Source: Burkholderia sp. 4M9327F10 (GTDB lineage: Bacteria; Pseudomonadota; Gammaproteobacteria; Burkholderiales; Burkholderiaceae). From it: DNA of 64,000 nucleotides. The position numbers and the translations under genes are program-made. The stretch lies in the NCBI RefSeq assembly GCF_005503145.1, contig NZ_SCNV01000031.1, positions 1-64,000 on the forward strand. Reading direction: 5' to 3'. Of this stretch, positions 52,213 through 61,676 are shown in pieces. The stretch's first letter is position 1, and every line of letters starts with the position of its first letter. Under the pieces are notes generated by a model. The model was given only the letters and a program-made list of their open reading frames with translations, was not told the origin of the DNA and made no database searches.

Positions 52213-53282
52213 GCCGGCGCACCCGCCACGCGGCGCGTAATCGCCAGGTACTGCTCAGCCGTGTCGTTGAGCGTCAAACCGGCCAGCGGGCGCGCCACGC
52301 GCGGCTGGCGCAGCGCCGCGACGAGCGCCTGCGCATAGGCGCCGGTGTCGGCGGTGTCGAGCAGTTGCACGCCGGGAAAGTCCCGTGCGAACGTGAACGC
52401 GTCGATCGTGCTGGCGACAACCGGAATCCCCGTCGCGAGCGCTTCGAGAAACGCAATACTGTGCCCTTCCGAGCGCGAGGGCATGGCAAACACGCTCGAC
52501 TCGGTCAAGAGGCGCGAGACGTCGCCGCGCGGGCCGTCCACCACCACCCGCGTGCCGAGTCCGAGCTCGCGCACGCGCGCCTCGACCGCTGCGAAGTAAG
52601 CGGGATCTTCCACCACCCCAACCAGCAGCAGCCGCGCTTCGGGAACCGTTTGCAGCGCCTCGGCAAACGCACTTACCGTCTGCAACTGATTCTTGACCGC
52701 GTTATAGCGGCCTATCTGCACAATCTGCAACGGCTTGCCTGCGCGCGTCGCGTCGACCTCCGTGGTGCAGACGAAGCGGCGCGTATCGACGCCGTTCGGA
52801 ATCACCTGCATCAACGGATGACGGCCGATGGCGGCGACATAGTCGTTGACGTTGGCCTCCGACACGCCCACCACCGCCCGCGCCCGGCTCGACAACAGCC
52901 GTTCGACGCGGCGAAACAGCGAGCGCTCGAAATCGTTGGCCGCCGAATGCATCACATAGATCACCGGCACACGCAGTGGCAAGGCGCGTGCATAGAATGC
53001 CGGAATGGTTGCGTGTGCAAGCAGCACGTCGGGCCTGAAGCGGCGGATCGCCTGGTACAGGTGCCACAGCTTGCCCAGGCTGCCATGCGCGGCGGCGGGA
53101 AACAGGCAGGCCACCTGCTGCGCGTCCAGTTCGCCGCGCAGCGCGATGAAGTCGTCATGTTGCGGCAGCAACGAAGTCACGCCCACCGTATCCCCATGCG
53201 TCTGCTGGTGAATGGCGAGGTCTTTCGCGAGCACTTCGGCGCCCGAAAGCCGCGGCGCGAGAACCAGATGGAGAATCCGCAT
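52209..53282 (-). CDS. Glycosyltransferase family 4
   Basis: A 357-residue GT4 glycosyltransferase. The N-terminal MRILHLVLAPRLSGAEVLAK holds the acceptor-side Gly-rich loop, and the C-terminal half has VIPNGVDTRRF, IGRYNAVKNQ and the E-x7-E-type nucleotide-sugar motif in SRSEGHSIAFLEALATGIPV. Its start overlaps the flippase stop by one base (TGATG) and its stop overlaps the rfbC start, so it is part of a tightly packed polysaccharide operon. Donor and acceptor sugars are unknown. Confidence 0.94.
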   Translation of the reverse strand: MRILHLVLAPRLSGAEVLAKDLAIHQQTHGDTVGVTSLLPQHDDFIALRGELDAQQVACLFPAAAHGSLGKLWHLYQAIRRFRPDVLLAHATIPAFYARALPLRVPVIYVMHSAANDFERSLFRRVERLLSSRARAVVGVSEANVNDYVAAIGRHPLMQVIPNGVDTRRFVCTTEVDATRAGKPLQIVQIGRYNAVKNQLQTVSAFAEALQTVPEARLLLVGVVEDPAYFAAVEARVRELGLGTRVVVDGPRGDVSRLLTESSVFAMPSRSEGHSIAFLEALATGIPVVASTIDAFTFARDFPGVQLLDTADTGAYAQALVAALRQPRVARPLAGLTLNDTAEQYLAITRRVAGAPA

Positions 53283-54529
53283 CACGCCCTCTTCAGGATC
53301 CGGTAGAGCATCCAGCCCGCGCTTGCGCTCAGGCCCGCTGTCATCGCCCACGCTACGCCGGTGACGCCCCACAGATGGGTGGCCGGCGGCACGATCAGGA
53401 CCAGCGCGATGACCTGCAGCACCGACGCCTCGGTAGCCGCCTTCGGTGCGCCGACCGCGCGCAGATACGCGACCAGCATGGCGATCACCGCCCCGATCGC
53501 CATGTTGATGACGAAAATCCTGAAGAGCGGCACGGCCGACATCCATGCCGGCCCGAGCACCAGCATGAAGAGCGGCGCGGCGGTCCAGCGCAGCACCAGC
53601 ACCACCGCCACGAGGCCGATCACGATGACCGTCATGTAACGGGCAAACAGCTTGGCTGCCGAGCCGTCTTCGCGCCGGTGATGCGCGGAGAAGGTCGGGA
53701 ACAGATACTGGCCGAGCGCGATTGCCGCGTCCGCAAGCAGCATCTGCGCGAGCTTCGACGACATCTGATAGGCGCCCAGCGCCACCGGGCCGAGCAGTTT
53801 GGCGACCAGCACCTTGTCGAACTGGTTGAGCAGCAGGTTGACGACACTGCCGGCCCAGATCCAGCGGCTAAAGTTCACGTAATGGCCGATGCCGTGCCAT
53901 GCGAGCCGCACCGGCGGCCGCGGGCCCATGGTGGTCCAGGTCAGGACCGTCTTGAGCGTTTCGCCCGCGATCATGCCGATCAGCACCGCGAAAGCACCGG
54001 CGCCACCCCACGCGCAGGCGAGGCCGACGGCGCAATCGGCAAACGCCGAAGACGTTTCGACGCCGGCCAGTTGCTGGAAGCGCCGCTCGCGTTGCACCAT
54101 GTAGTAAGCGGGGGACGCAATGCCGCGGATCAGCGGCAGCGCGGCGGCCAGTTGCAGCAGCAACAGCGAGCCGCCCAGGTGGAACTGCGCGTTCATCAAT
54201 GGCGCGAGCGCGATCAGCAAGAGAGCAATCAGCGTGCCGCGTGCGGTCAACGTGGTCCACACCGCGCCAAGCTCCGTACGGTTCGGCATGACCTTGGCCT
54301 GCACCACGGCCTGGGCAAGGCCGGTATCGCTAAGCGCCTCGGCAATCGCCACCGCCAGCAAGGCGACGCTTACGCTGCCGATTGCCGCGGGGCCGAGCAT
54401 GCGGCCGATGGCGAGAAACTTCAAGGCCACCAGACCGCGCACGACAACCTGCTGGATCAATACCCAGGTCGCCGCGCTGCCGTCGAATGCAGGCCTCATC
54501 GAGACAAGCGGAACCCTGATCGATCTCAC
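53282..54529 (-). CDS. Wzx-like polysaccharide flippase
   Basis: A 415-residue membrane protein of the MATE/MOP polysaccharide-exporter type, with about 12-14 hydrophobic segments and characteristic internal sequence such as NFSRWIWAGSVVNLLLNQFD then KVLVAKLLGPVALGAYQMSS. It presumably flips lipid-linked repeat units across the inner membrane for the polymerase at 58947. The GTG at 54529 has an excellent GGAGGG site about 5 bp upstream and is the chosen start; ATGs at 54562 and 54499 are alternatives. It leads the flippase-GT-rfbC operon and is divergent from the next GT. Confidence 0.92.
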   Translation of the reverse strand: MRSIRVPLVSMRPAFDGSAATWVLIQQVVVRGLVALKFLAIGRMLGPAAIGSVSVALLAVAIAEALSDTGLAQAVVQAKVMPNRTELGAVWTTLTARGTLIALLLIALAPLMNAQFHLGGSLLLLQLAAALPLIRGIASPAYYMVQRERRFQQLAGVETSSAFADCAVGLACAWGGAGAFAVLIGMIAGETLKTVLTWTTMGPRPPVRLAWHGIGHYVNFSRWIWAGSVVNLLLNQFDKVLVAKLLGPVALGAYQMSSKLAQMLLADAAIALGQYLFPTFSAHHRREDGSAAKLFARYMTVIVIGLVAVVLVLRWTAAPLFMLVLGPAWMSAVPLFRIFVINMAIGAVIAMLVAYLRAVGAPKAATEASVLQVIALVLIVPPATHLWGVTGVAWAMTAGLSASAGWMLYRILKRA

Positions 54530-54664
54530 GGATGCCCTCCCCTTTTTGCATGCGCAATCCATGCCTGACACGGTAACGCGGCTGTTTATGCGGGGACCGC
54601 CATCTCCTAGCCGATATCGGCCCCGTGCAGGCCCCGGAGCAATGTTTTTCGTTACCTTTGGGGT

Positions 54665-55927
54665 ATGACAAAAGACACTGTCCTCGTTATCGAACCCGAC
54701 TTCTCCGGCCACCGCTGGCGCTATGCCGAGTGGGCCGCGCAAGCCTGTGTCGGCGCGGGCTATCAATGCGTGATCGTCACCGCCTCGGCCAACGCCACCC
54801 ACCCGCTCGCGCAACGCCTTGCCGCCGGCAACGGCACGGACGCCACGGCCGACCTGCAGATCAGCTTCGTCGACCCGCCTGCCGACGCCGGCCGCCCCGG
54901 CCTCGGCTCGCTCAGCTATGTGCGCTTCTTTCGCCATTTCCAGCACATCTACCGCACCATCAGCCGCGAGTACCACGTGGTGCAGGTAGTCGTGCCGTAT
55001 GTCGATTACTTCTTCTATGCCTTGCCTGTGCTCGGCTCACCGTTCGGCAGCACACCCTGGCTTGGCATTACGATGCGTGCGACGTTCCATCATCACGAAG
55101 CCGGCGTGCGTGCACCGCGCCGTCCGTTCGTCAATACGGTCAAAGGGCAGTTGTTCCGGCGCGCGATCCGCACGAGCGGCCTGAAGACCTTGCTGACCAT
55201 CGACCCGACGCTGGCCGACTGGTGTGCCCAGTCTCCTGCCTCCGGCGCCGGACCGGGCGCCGCGCCCGTCCGGTATCTGGCCGATCCCTGCCCTGAAGCG
55301 GCGCCGCTCGACCCGTGGGCGGCCCGCGAGCAGCTCGGCCTCGCCGCTTACGGCCAGTTTGTGCTGGTCTACGGCGCGATCAGCGAGCGCAAAGGTATTT
55401 TCGAACTGGTCGATGCGCTGGCCGCTCGCGACGATGCCCCGACGCTGGTCATCGCCGGCGCCCAGGATATGGATGTGCGCTCGCCCTTGCTGCGGGCGCT
55501 GACGCAACTGACGCCGGCGCCGGTGGTGATGGACCGCTTTATCGACACCGACACCGAACAGGCGCTGTTCTCCGCCTGCGACATCATCTGGCTTGGCTAC
55601 AAAGGGCACTACGGAATGAGCGGCGTGCTGGTGCAAGCCTACCGCTTCGGCAAGCCGCTGATTGCGACGGCCGATGGCCTGATCGGCTGGTTTTGCCGCG
55701 ACGGCGAGCTCGGCCCGGTGATCGACGAGCTCACACCCGATGCGATCAATCAGGCGCTCGACACGCTACTGGAGCAGGACTGGCAACGCCCGTCCGCGGC
55801 GAACGGCGCGCATCTGCTCGAACGCAATACGCTCGCGCAGTTCAAGCAGACCTTGCAGTCGGCGCTGCTCGAAAGCCCGAAGCTATGGACTGCGAGCGAA
55901 TGCCAACCCGGCGCCGCGACGACCTGA
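54665..55927 (+). CDS. Glycosyltransferase (GT4-like)
   Basis: A 420-residue putative glycosyltransferase with two Rossmann-like halves. It begins MTKDTVLVIEPDFSGHRWRY. The C-terminal half has FVLVYGAISERKGIFELVDA and IIWLGYKGHYGMSGVLVQAY, where a GT4-like donor-binding Glu appears replaced by a GYKGHYGMSG loop, as in some EPS transferases. The N-terminal HRWRY motif is unusual. It is divergent from the flippase operon with a gap of about 135 bp that should carry both promoters. It is convergent with the acyltransferase genes. Confidence 0.88.
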   Translation: MTKDTVLVIEPDFSGHRWRYAEWAAQACVGAGYQCVIVTASANATHPLAQRLAAGNGTDATADLQISFVDPPADAGRPGLGSLSYVRFFRHFQHIYRTISREYHVVQVVVPYVDYFFYALPVLGSPFGSTPWLGITMRATFHHHEAGVRAPRRPFVNTVKGQLFRRAIRTSGLKTLLTIDPTLADWCAQSPASGAGPGAAPVRYLADPCPEAAPLDPWAAREQLGLAAYGQFVLVYGAISERKGIFELVDALAARDDAPTLVIAGAQDMDVRSPLLRALTQLTPAPVVMDRFIDTDTEQALFSACDIIWLGYKGHYGMSGVLVQAYRFGKPLIATADGLIGWFCRDGELGPVIDELTPDAINQALDTLLEQDWQRPSAANGAHLLERNTLAQFKQTLQSALLESPKLWTASECQPGAATT

Positions 55928-56000
55928 GCGAACCTGATCGCCAAAGCAACGCTTCCAGCTCAGCGACTCGAATCGCGCCCCCGCCCCCAGCAGACTCCAC

Positions 56001-57164
56001 TCATCCCACCGGTCCCTGAGCGCGGCGCACCGTGCCGCCGGCCGGCCTCAGCCAGCGTTCGCGCGCGAGCCGCGACATCGGTTCCTCGATATGGCGCGCC
56101 GTTGCGCGGGCGCCGAGATACGCGCAGAGCGTCACCAGCGCGAGCGCCGCAAGATAACCAGGCAGTGGGTACGTGAGCGCCGCGTCCCGGAACACGCCTA
56201 GCTTTAGCACCGCTCGCATGACGACGATGCCAGCAAAGTTCCAGATATAAACGCCGTAACTATTCTGGCCCAGCGCGGCGAGAACGGGAAAACTCAGGAC
56301 TGCTTTGGGCAGGCCGGCCATCAGAAGCAGCAGCGCGGCCGACACGCATGCGGCGAGCAGCGGTGCAAACCCGTGGCTCAGGCCGGCGCCGACACCGCAC
56401 AGATACAGCAAGACGGCGCACACCGCGCCGAACGTCACAGTGCCGCACAGGGCAAGCGGCCCGAGCCGCTCCTCGCCCGCAATCACGGCACGCGCCAGAC
56501 GCCACACCCAGATGCCCACGACGAAACACGGCAACTGTGCAGGCGGCCAGAAATAATAGAACGCGTTGTTCTGCACCAGACAGGCAGGTGCATGCATGCA
56601 CGGTCCCGCATACCAGAAGGCCGCGCAGATGAACGCGACCAGCAGGCTCGCGACCAGCAGCCCGCGAACTGTGTGGCATCCGGCGAACAGGGCCGGCGCC
56701 AGCAGATAGAAAAACATCTCGACGCCGATCGACCAGCCGCCCGGCACGACACTGTTGATCGCGCCCGGCACCCACTCGTGGACAAACAGCAGATTGGCGA
56801 GCACGTCAACGGCGCCATGCGGCAGCAGCATGCGCGAATGCATCAGGAGCGCGCCGTCGTCGATCAGCGCGTAAGCGGCGAGCGCCACGAAATACAGCGG
56901 CGCGATGCGGAAAAAGCGCTTCACGTAAAAGCGCCGGTAGGTATCGCGGCTCGAATAGCGGCGTGCATCCTCTTCGAGCGTGGTGCAGATGGTAATCGCG
57001 CTGATGACAAAGAAAGCCTGCACGCCGTACTGACCGAAGCGCGAGATTGTGGCGACCCACGCCGGCAAGTGGCCGAACCACGGCGACAGGTGAACGGCAA
57101 TGACGCCGAGGATCGCAAGCGCACGTCCCGCATCGAGCACCGCAAGACGCCGTTGGCTCCCCAT
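56001..57164 (-). CDS. Acyltransferase 3 family membrane protein
   Basis: A 387-residue OafA-like membrane acyltransferase with about 10 hydrophobic segments. The N-terminal RRLAVLDAGRALAILGVIAV holds the family's conserved R/D-x-x-R-A-L-A-I segment, followed by SRFGQYGVQAFFVISAITIC with the usual active-site environment. It probably adds acetyl or another acyl group to the polysaccharide on the periplasmic side. The ATG at 57164 has GGAG 8 bp upstream. It lies 12 bp behind the second acyltransferase gene on the same strand. Confidence 0.93.
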   Translation of the reverse strand: MGSQRRLAVLDAGRALAILGVIAVHLSPWFGHLPAWVATISRFGQYGVQAFFVISAITICTTLEEDARRYSSRDTYRRFYVKRFFRIAPLYFVALAAYALIDDGALLMHSRMLLPHGAVDVLANLLFVHEWVPGAINSVVPGGWSIGVEMFFYLLAPALFAGCHTVRGLLVASLLVAFICAAFWYAGPCMHAPACLVQNNAFYYFWPPAQLPCFVVGIWVWRLARAVIAGEERLGPLALCGTVTFGAVCAVLLYLCGVGAGLSHGFAPLLAACVSAALLLLMAGLPKAVLSFPVLAALGQNSYGVYIWNFAGIVVMRAVLKLGVFRDAALTYPLPGYLAALALVTLCAYLGARATARHIEEPMSRLARERWLRPAGGTVRRAQGPVG

Positions 57165-57176
57165 CAGCTCATCTCC

Positions 57177-58343
57177 TTACAAGACATGGCCGCCGACCGC
57201 CGGCACTTCCAGTTCCTCCGGCATGCCCTCGCCTTTCGGACCCTTGCGGCGGGCCGGGAAGATCGCATCGCGCAGGCGCAGGAACGGGAACTCCACGGCA
57301 CGCGTCGTCACGTAGCCGATCACGATGGCAATCACAAACTGCGCGATCAGCACCGGCGCCCACGCGGCAAGCGCGGGCACGTGCAGGGCCGCGAACTTGC
57401 GGATCAGCATGTCGCCGGGGGCGAGCGCGAGCGAGTGCCACAGATAGATTCCGTACGAGTACACGCCGATCCACGCCACCGCACGAAACACGCGGGTCTC
57501 GCGCAATTTGTGCGAATACTCGATGGTCAACACGATCAGCGCGCAAAAGCCGATTGCCTGGATCGTGTAGCCAATGCTTTCATCGAGCGGAACATCCTTG
57601 ATCGCCAGCACGAGCCATGCAACCAGCGCCACCACCATGGCGATCAGCGTCTTCTTGTGAGACGCAAGACGCCGGTACAGCTCGGGCTTCATCCAGTACA
57701 CGGCGGCGAGGATCACCCCAAACAGCAGACTGTCGATGCGATATTGCGTGTAGAAGAACGCCGCATCGAGATCGCCCTTCGCCACCACCACGCAGCGCGC
57801 CGCCAGCACGATCGCGCAGATCGCCAGCAGCAGCGCCAGGATCGTGTTCGCACGCAGCTTGAGCATCACCACGACCGACAGCAGCGCTGGCAGAAACAGA
57901 TAAAAGTGTTCCTCGACCGCGAGGCTCCAGGTCTGCGTAATCGAGGTGCCCAGATAGTTCTGCATGTGAGTCAGGTTCTGCACCAGGAACGTGCTGGTGG
58001 GATGACGGCCGGCGAATACGTGGAACAGGATCAGCACGTAGTAGGCAGGCCAGATCTTGAAGATCCGCCGGATGATGAAGCGTCGGGCATCGATGTGTCC
58101 CGCCTTGGCATACTGTTTGAGCAACAGCCCGCCCACGAGAAAGCCGCTCAGTGTGAAAAACAGGTTGACGCCTTCCTTGCCGAAGCTTTTCAGCGGGTAT
58201 TCAATGACGGCAACCAGCGCGCTGCCTGTATGCACCGTGTGGAAATGAAAGCCCATCACGGCGATGATAGCGATGCCCCGAATGAAATCGAGTTCGATCG
58301 ATCGTTGGGGCCCCTTCGAATCGTCTGTACCAAACCAGCGCAT
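57177..58343 (-). CDS. Acyltransferase 3 family membrane protein
   Basis: A 388-residue OafA-like acyltransferase. It opens MRWFGTDDSKGPQRSIELDF, with RGIAIIAVMGFHFHTVHTGS carrying the catalytic His, and continues FGKEGVNLFFTLSGFLVGGL. Its sequence differs enough from the neighbouring copy to suggest a different site or acyl donor. The two genes form an operon. The region upstream (58344-58946) is a long spacer before the divergent polymerase gene. Confidence 0.93.
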   Translation of the reverse strand: MRWFGTDDSKGPQRSIELDFIRGIAIIAVMGFHFHTVHTGSALVAVIEYPLKSFGKEGVNLFFTLSGFLVGGLLLKQYAKAGHIDARRFIIRRIFKIWPAYYVLILFHVFAGRHPTSTFLVQNLTHMQNYLGTSITQTWSLAVEEHFYLFLPALLSVVVMLKLRANTILALLLAICAIVLAARCVVVAKGDLDAAFFYTQYRIDSLLFGVILAAVYWMKPELYRRLASHKKTLIAMVVALVAWLVLAIKDVPLDESIGYTIQAIGFCALIVLTIEYSHKLRETRVFRAVAWIGVYSYGIYLWHSLALAPGDMLIRKFAALHVPALAAWAPVLIAQFVIAIVIGYVTTRAVEFPFLRLRDAIFPARRKGPKGEGMPEELEVPAVGGHVL

Positions 58344-58946
58344 GATTATTCCCCCGCTACGGAATTGACGTGTTCAAACCGATTTCCGCCCGTTGTCCTC
58401 CTATCTTCTTGTGACGGGTCCGGTTCCATCCGCCAACATCACGGCGTTCGCGGCCATGCGCAGCCACTGTTGGGGAACTCCAACGCCGCGCCGCAGTGCG
58501 CCCTCCGCGCGGCAGTCGATTCACGCCGAAGACTAGCCGCCAGACGCCGCCGCGCCCGCAGGCTGTCGGACGCTCGCTAACGCGCTGCTATATTCGAAGC
58601 CATGATTGGGGGAATCCGGGGCCATGGAAACGACCATGCGACAACCCGTTTGCACACGGCTTACGTCCCGCCGCGCCCTGCTGTTGCCGCAGCCTGCTGC
58701 CGCAGCCTGCTGCCGCAAGCCGGGTCCGCACAGCGTCCGGCGCACTGCCGCTCGCCGCTTTCACGCCGCGCCCTGCGCGCCCGCCTCCCTCATACCGCTG
58801 CCCGCTTGTGTCGCTTGCGCCGCTCGCTCCGCATGCCGCACGCCACACGGCATGCGTGATTTGCGTGGCCTGCCCCACCGACCGCGGCGCCGCGGGCTCG
58901 TACATTGCTAGTGAAGAGGACCTCGCTGCACAAGGAGAACCAAACC
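58344..58946. other. Intergenic region between acyltransferase and polymerase genes
   Basis: About 600 bp without a supported gene. It includes a short tandem duplication of GCCTGCTGCCGCA at about 58690-58720. It should carry promoters for the divergent acyltransferase and polymerase operons. Open frames in it lack coding character. Confidence 0.5.
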
Positions 58947-60374
58947 GTGCGCAACAAGTTCACCGGCGTCTGGATCTGGCTGTTCCTGATGCCTCTCGCA
59001 CTCGATTTCAAGGCCTCCGAAGATACTGCCAGCCATCTCGCCCAGATCCTGCTGGTGGTGCCCTCGGTGGGCGCGGGCTTTTTTCTGCTGCTGATCGCCC
59101 CGCGCTTCGAGCAACGCTCGCATATGCGCAAGGTGGTCACCTTCGCACTGCTGCTGACGATACTCGGCAGCGTCTTTACGCAGGCCCTGCAAGGCAATCA
59201 GGTCGGCAACTACCTACGCGTACTGCTGCCGTTCCTGCTGTTCCTGCTCGGCTACGCCGTGGCCTGCCATCCGTGGAGCGACGCGCGGCTCGCCCAGATC
59301 GAAAAGGCGCTGCTATGGGCCATGGTGATCTCGCTGGCATTCAGCTTCATGTACGGCGTCGCCACCGGCGGCGGTCTCGACAAGGTGCGCTTTCGCATCG
59401 TCTCGGTTACTTTCCTCGGCCTGCAGGCCCTGCTATTGCACGAATTCGTCGTCGCCAAGCGCTATACCCGCTTCGCTCTCGCACTGTTTCTCGCCACCCT
59501 CGTGATTGAACTGCTGAGCGTGACGCGCTCGCTGCTGATCGGCACGGCCCTGCTGTTCCTGCTCGCCACGTGGCTAAGCGCAACCTCGCTGCGGCACCTG
59601 ATTCGCGCGGCCACCCGCTCGATTGTGATCGGTCTGCTGGTGTGCGTGACGGTGGCCGGCGTCGCTGCGCTTTTCCCCGCCGTGTCGGCGCACTGGACCC
59701 AGCGCATCTTCGCCTCCAAAGAGACTGAGGCGGGTGTCGATCCGACTACCATCACGCGCCTCGCCGAAATGAAGGACCAGTACGACCAGGTGAGCTCCTC
59801 GCCGGTCGCGCTGCTCGCCGGTGAAGGATATGGGCACATGTACCGCTATTCGCCGAGCTTCCTGCCCGACCTCCAGGGGCAGATGAGCGCGAAGGATTTC
59901 TTCGCGATCCGCGAGTGGGTGGCGGGCCACAACTTCTGGGTCTACCAGTTGTTTGCCGGCGGCCTGCTGTTCGGCATCGGCATGCCGCTCGCCATCCTCT
60001 ACGCGCTCTATAAAGGCACGCTCGCGCATCGCGAATGGCGGCGGCGCATGCCGAACCTGCTGTATCTGCCCGTGCTGGGCCGCGCGATCCTGCTGGTTGC
60101 CGCCCTGCCGGCCACCTCGATTGGCGGCAACCCGCTGGGGCCGCGTTTCTCGGGGCTCGTGTTCGGCGTCGCACTGGGCATGCTGGTGGCCACCTATAGC
60201 CGCATCGCGCAGACCATGCGGGTGCGCGCGGCCCGCCACGTCGGCCGGCCATACCGCGTGCCGACCATGACGCCCGCGCCGCAATGGCCGAGCGGCAATC
60301 TCGAAGGACGGCCCGGCCTCGCCCCGCTGCCACCCGGCCTGCGCGGCAAAGCTCAGCCAGGAACGTCCCAGTGA
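58947..60374 (+). CDS. O-antigen ligase/Wzy-like polymerase
   Basis: A 475-residue membrane protein with about 12 hydrophobic segments and a large hydrophilic periplasmic loop (AGEGYGHMYRYSPSFLPDLQ, then GHNFWVYQLFAGGLLFGIGM), which is the Wzy/WaaL family layout. It probably polymerises the repeat units moved by the flippase at 53282. The GTG at 58947 has AAGGAG 9 bp upstream and is preferred to the ATG at 58905. A hydrophilic Pro/Gly-rich tail follows the last membrane segment. Its stop codon overlaps the next glycosyltransferase start. Confidence 0.88.
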   Translation: MRNKFTGVWIWLFLMPLALDFKASEDTASHLAQILLVVPSVGAGFFLLLIAPRFEQRSHMRKVVTFALLLTILGSVFTQALQGNQVGNYLRVLLPFLLFLLGYAVACHPWSDARLAQIEKALLWAMVISLAFSFMYGVATGGGLDKVRFRIVSVTFLGLQALLLHEFVVAKRYTRFALALFLATLVIELLSVTRSLLIGTALLFLLATWLSATSLRHLIRAATRSIVIGLLVCVTVAGVAALFPAVSAHWTQRIFASKETEAGVDPTTITRLAEMKDQYDQVSSSPVALLAGEGYGHMYRYSPSFLPDLQGQMSAKDFFAIREWVAGHNFWVYQLFAGGLLFGIGMPLAILYALYKGTLAHREWRRRMPNLLYLPVLGRAILLVAALPATSIGGNPLGPRFSGLVFGVALGMLVATYSRIAQTMRVRAARHVGRPYRVPTMTPAPQWPSGNLEGRPGLAPLPPGLRGKAQPGTSQ

Positions 60375-61579
60375 GCGCGCCCATGAAGATCCTGCACGTG
60401 CTGCCGAGCCTCGATCCGCGCACGGGCGGCCCCATCGAGGCCGTGCGGCAAAGCGGCCTTGGCATCGCCGCGCTCAGCCATCAGGTCGAAGTCGCGAGCG
60501 TCGACGATCCGGCCGCGCCCTGGCTCGACACGTTCCCGCTGCCCGTGCATGCGCTTGGACCCGCGAAGGGTTTCTATGGCTACACGCCGAACCTCGTGCC
60601 GTGGTTGCAGCGCCATGCCGCGGAATTCGACGCCGTGATCGTCAACGGCCTGTGGCAATACCCCAGTTATGCGACATGGAAAGCGCTGCGGCACAGCGGC
60701 GTGCCCTACTACGTCTTTCCGCACGGCATGCTCGACCCGTGGTTCAAGCGTACCTATCCGCTCAAGCATCTGAAGAAATGCCTCTATTGGCCATGGGCCG
60801 AATACCGGGTGCTGCGCGATGCCACGCGGGTGCTGTTTACTGCCGAGGAAGAGCGCATACTCGCACGCCAGTCGTTCAGACTCTACCGTGCCAAAGAAGA
60901 GGTAGTCGCGTTCGGCACCAACCGGCCGCCCGCCGATGCCACCCATCTGCGCGCCGCTTTCCATGCGGCGCAACCCGCCTTGCGCGATCGCAGGCTGCTG
61001 CTGTTTCTCGGCCGCATCCATCCGAAGAAAGGCTGCGACCTGCTGCTGAAGGCATTCGCCACGCTCTGCGAGTCCGATACCTCCATGCACCTGGTGATGG
61101 CCGGCCCCGACAATAGCGAGTGGACCCCGGCCCTCAAGTCGCTTGCGAACGAACTGGGCATCGCCCAGCGCGTCACGTGGACCGGCATGCTGCAAGGCGA
61201 CGAAAAATGGGGGGCCTTCTACGCCAGCGACGCCTTCGTGCTGCCGTCGCATCAGGAGAACTTCGGCATTGCGGTGGCCGAGGCGCTCGCCTGCGGTCTG
61301 CCCGCGCTGATCTCCGACAAGGTGAATATCTGCCGCGAGGTCGAGGCGCAAGGGGCGGGTTTCATCGCGCCGGATAGCGTCGAAGGCACGCTCGCCAATC
61401 TCACGCGCTGGCTGCAACTCGATTCCGCCGCGGCGGCCGCAATGCGCGTGCAAGCCCTGCGCTGCTTCGAACAGCATTTCACGGTGGAGGCGATGTCGGC
61501 CGATCTGCTCCGCGTCCTGCAGCAGGGGCGCCGCAGCCAGGACCCGCAGGCGCGCTCGCTCGCGCTCGAGCAGGGTTAA
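60371..61579 (+). CDS. Glycosyltransferase family 4
   Basis: A 402-residue GT4 glycosyltransferase starting VSAPMKILHVLPSLDPRTGG. The mid-protein LLFLGRIHPKKGCDLLLKAF is the donor-domain beta-strand, and SHQENFGIAVAEALACGLPA contains the E-x7-E motif. The GTG at 60371 overlaps the polymerase stop (GTGA) with AGGA 8 bp upstream; the ATG at 60383 is the alternative. It adds a sugar during repeat-unit assembly in the same locus. The donor is unknown. Confidence 0.94.
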   Translation: MSAPMKILHVLPSLDPRTGGPIEAVRQSGLGIAALSHQVEVASVDDPAAPWLDTFPLPVHALGPAKGFYGYTPNLVPWLQRHAAEFDAVIVNGLWQYPSYATWKALRHSGVPYYVFPHGMLDPWFKRTYPLKHLKKCLYWPWAEYRVLRDATRVLFTAEEERILARQSFRLYRAKEEVVAFGTNRPPADATHLRAAFHAAQPALRDRRLLLFLGRIHPKKGCDLLLKAFATLCESDTSMHLVMAGPDNSEWTPALKSLANELGIAQRVTWTGMLQGDEKWGAFYASDAFVLPSHQENFGIAVAEALACGLPALISDKVNICREVEAQGAGFIAPDSVEGTLANLTRWLQLDSAAAAAMRVQALRCFEQHFTVEAMSADLLRVLQQGRRSQDPQARSLALEQG

Positions 61580-61676
61580 TCAATCGAAGCGACACGCTGC
61601 CGAGCGAGCGGGACTCCGCCGCACGCGAGGCGCGATAGCATCGCCGCTGTGGCGCTGCCACCGCCCGTGGGCCGCT

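Noticed and set aside
58496..59509. Alternative plus-strand gene overlapping the polymerase start
   Set aside because: The frame is Arg/Pro-rich and overlaps the better-supported polymerase frame.
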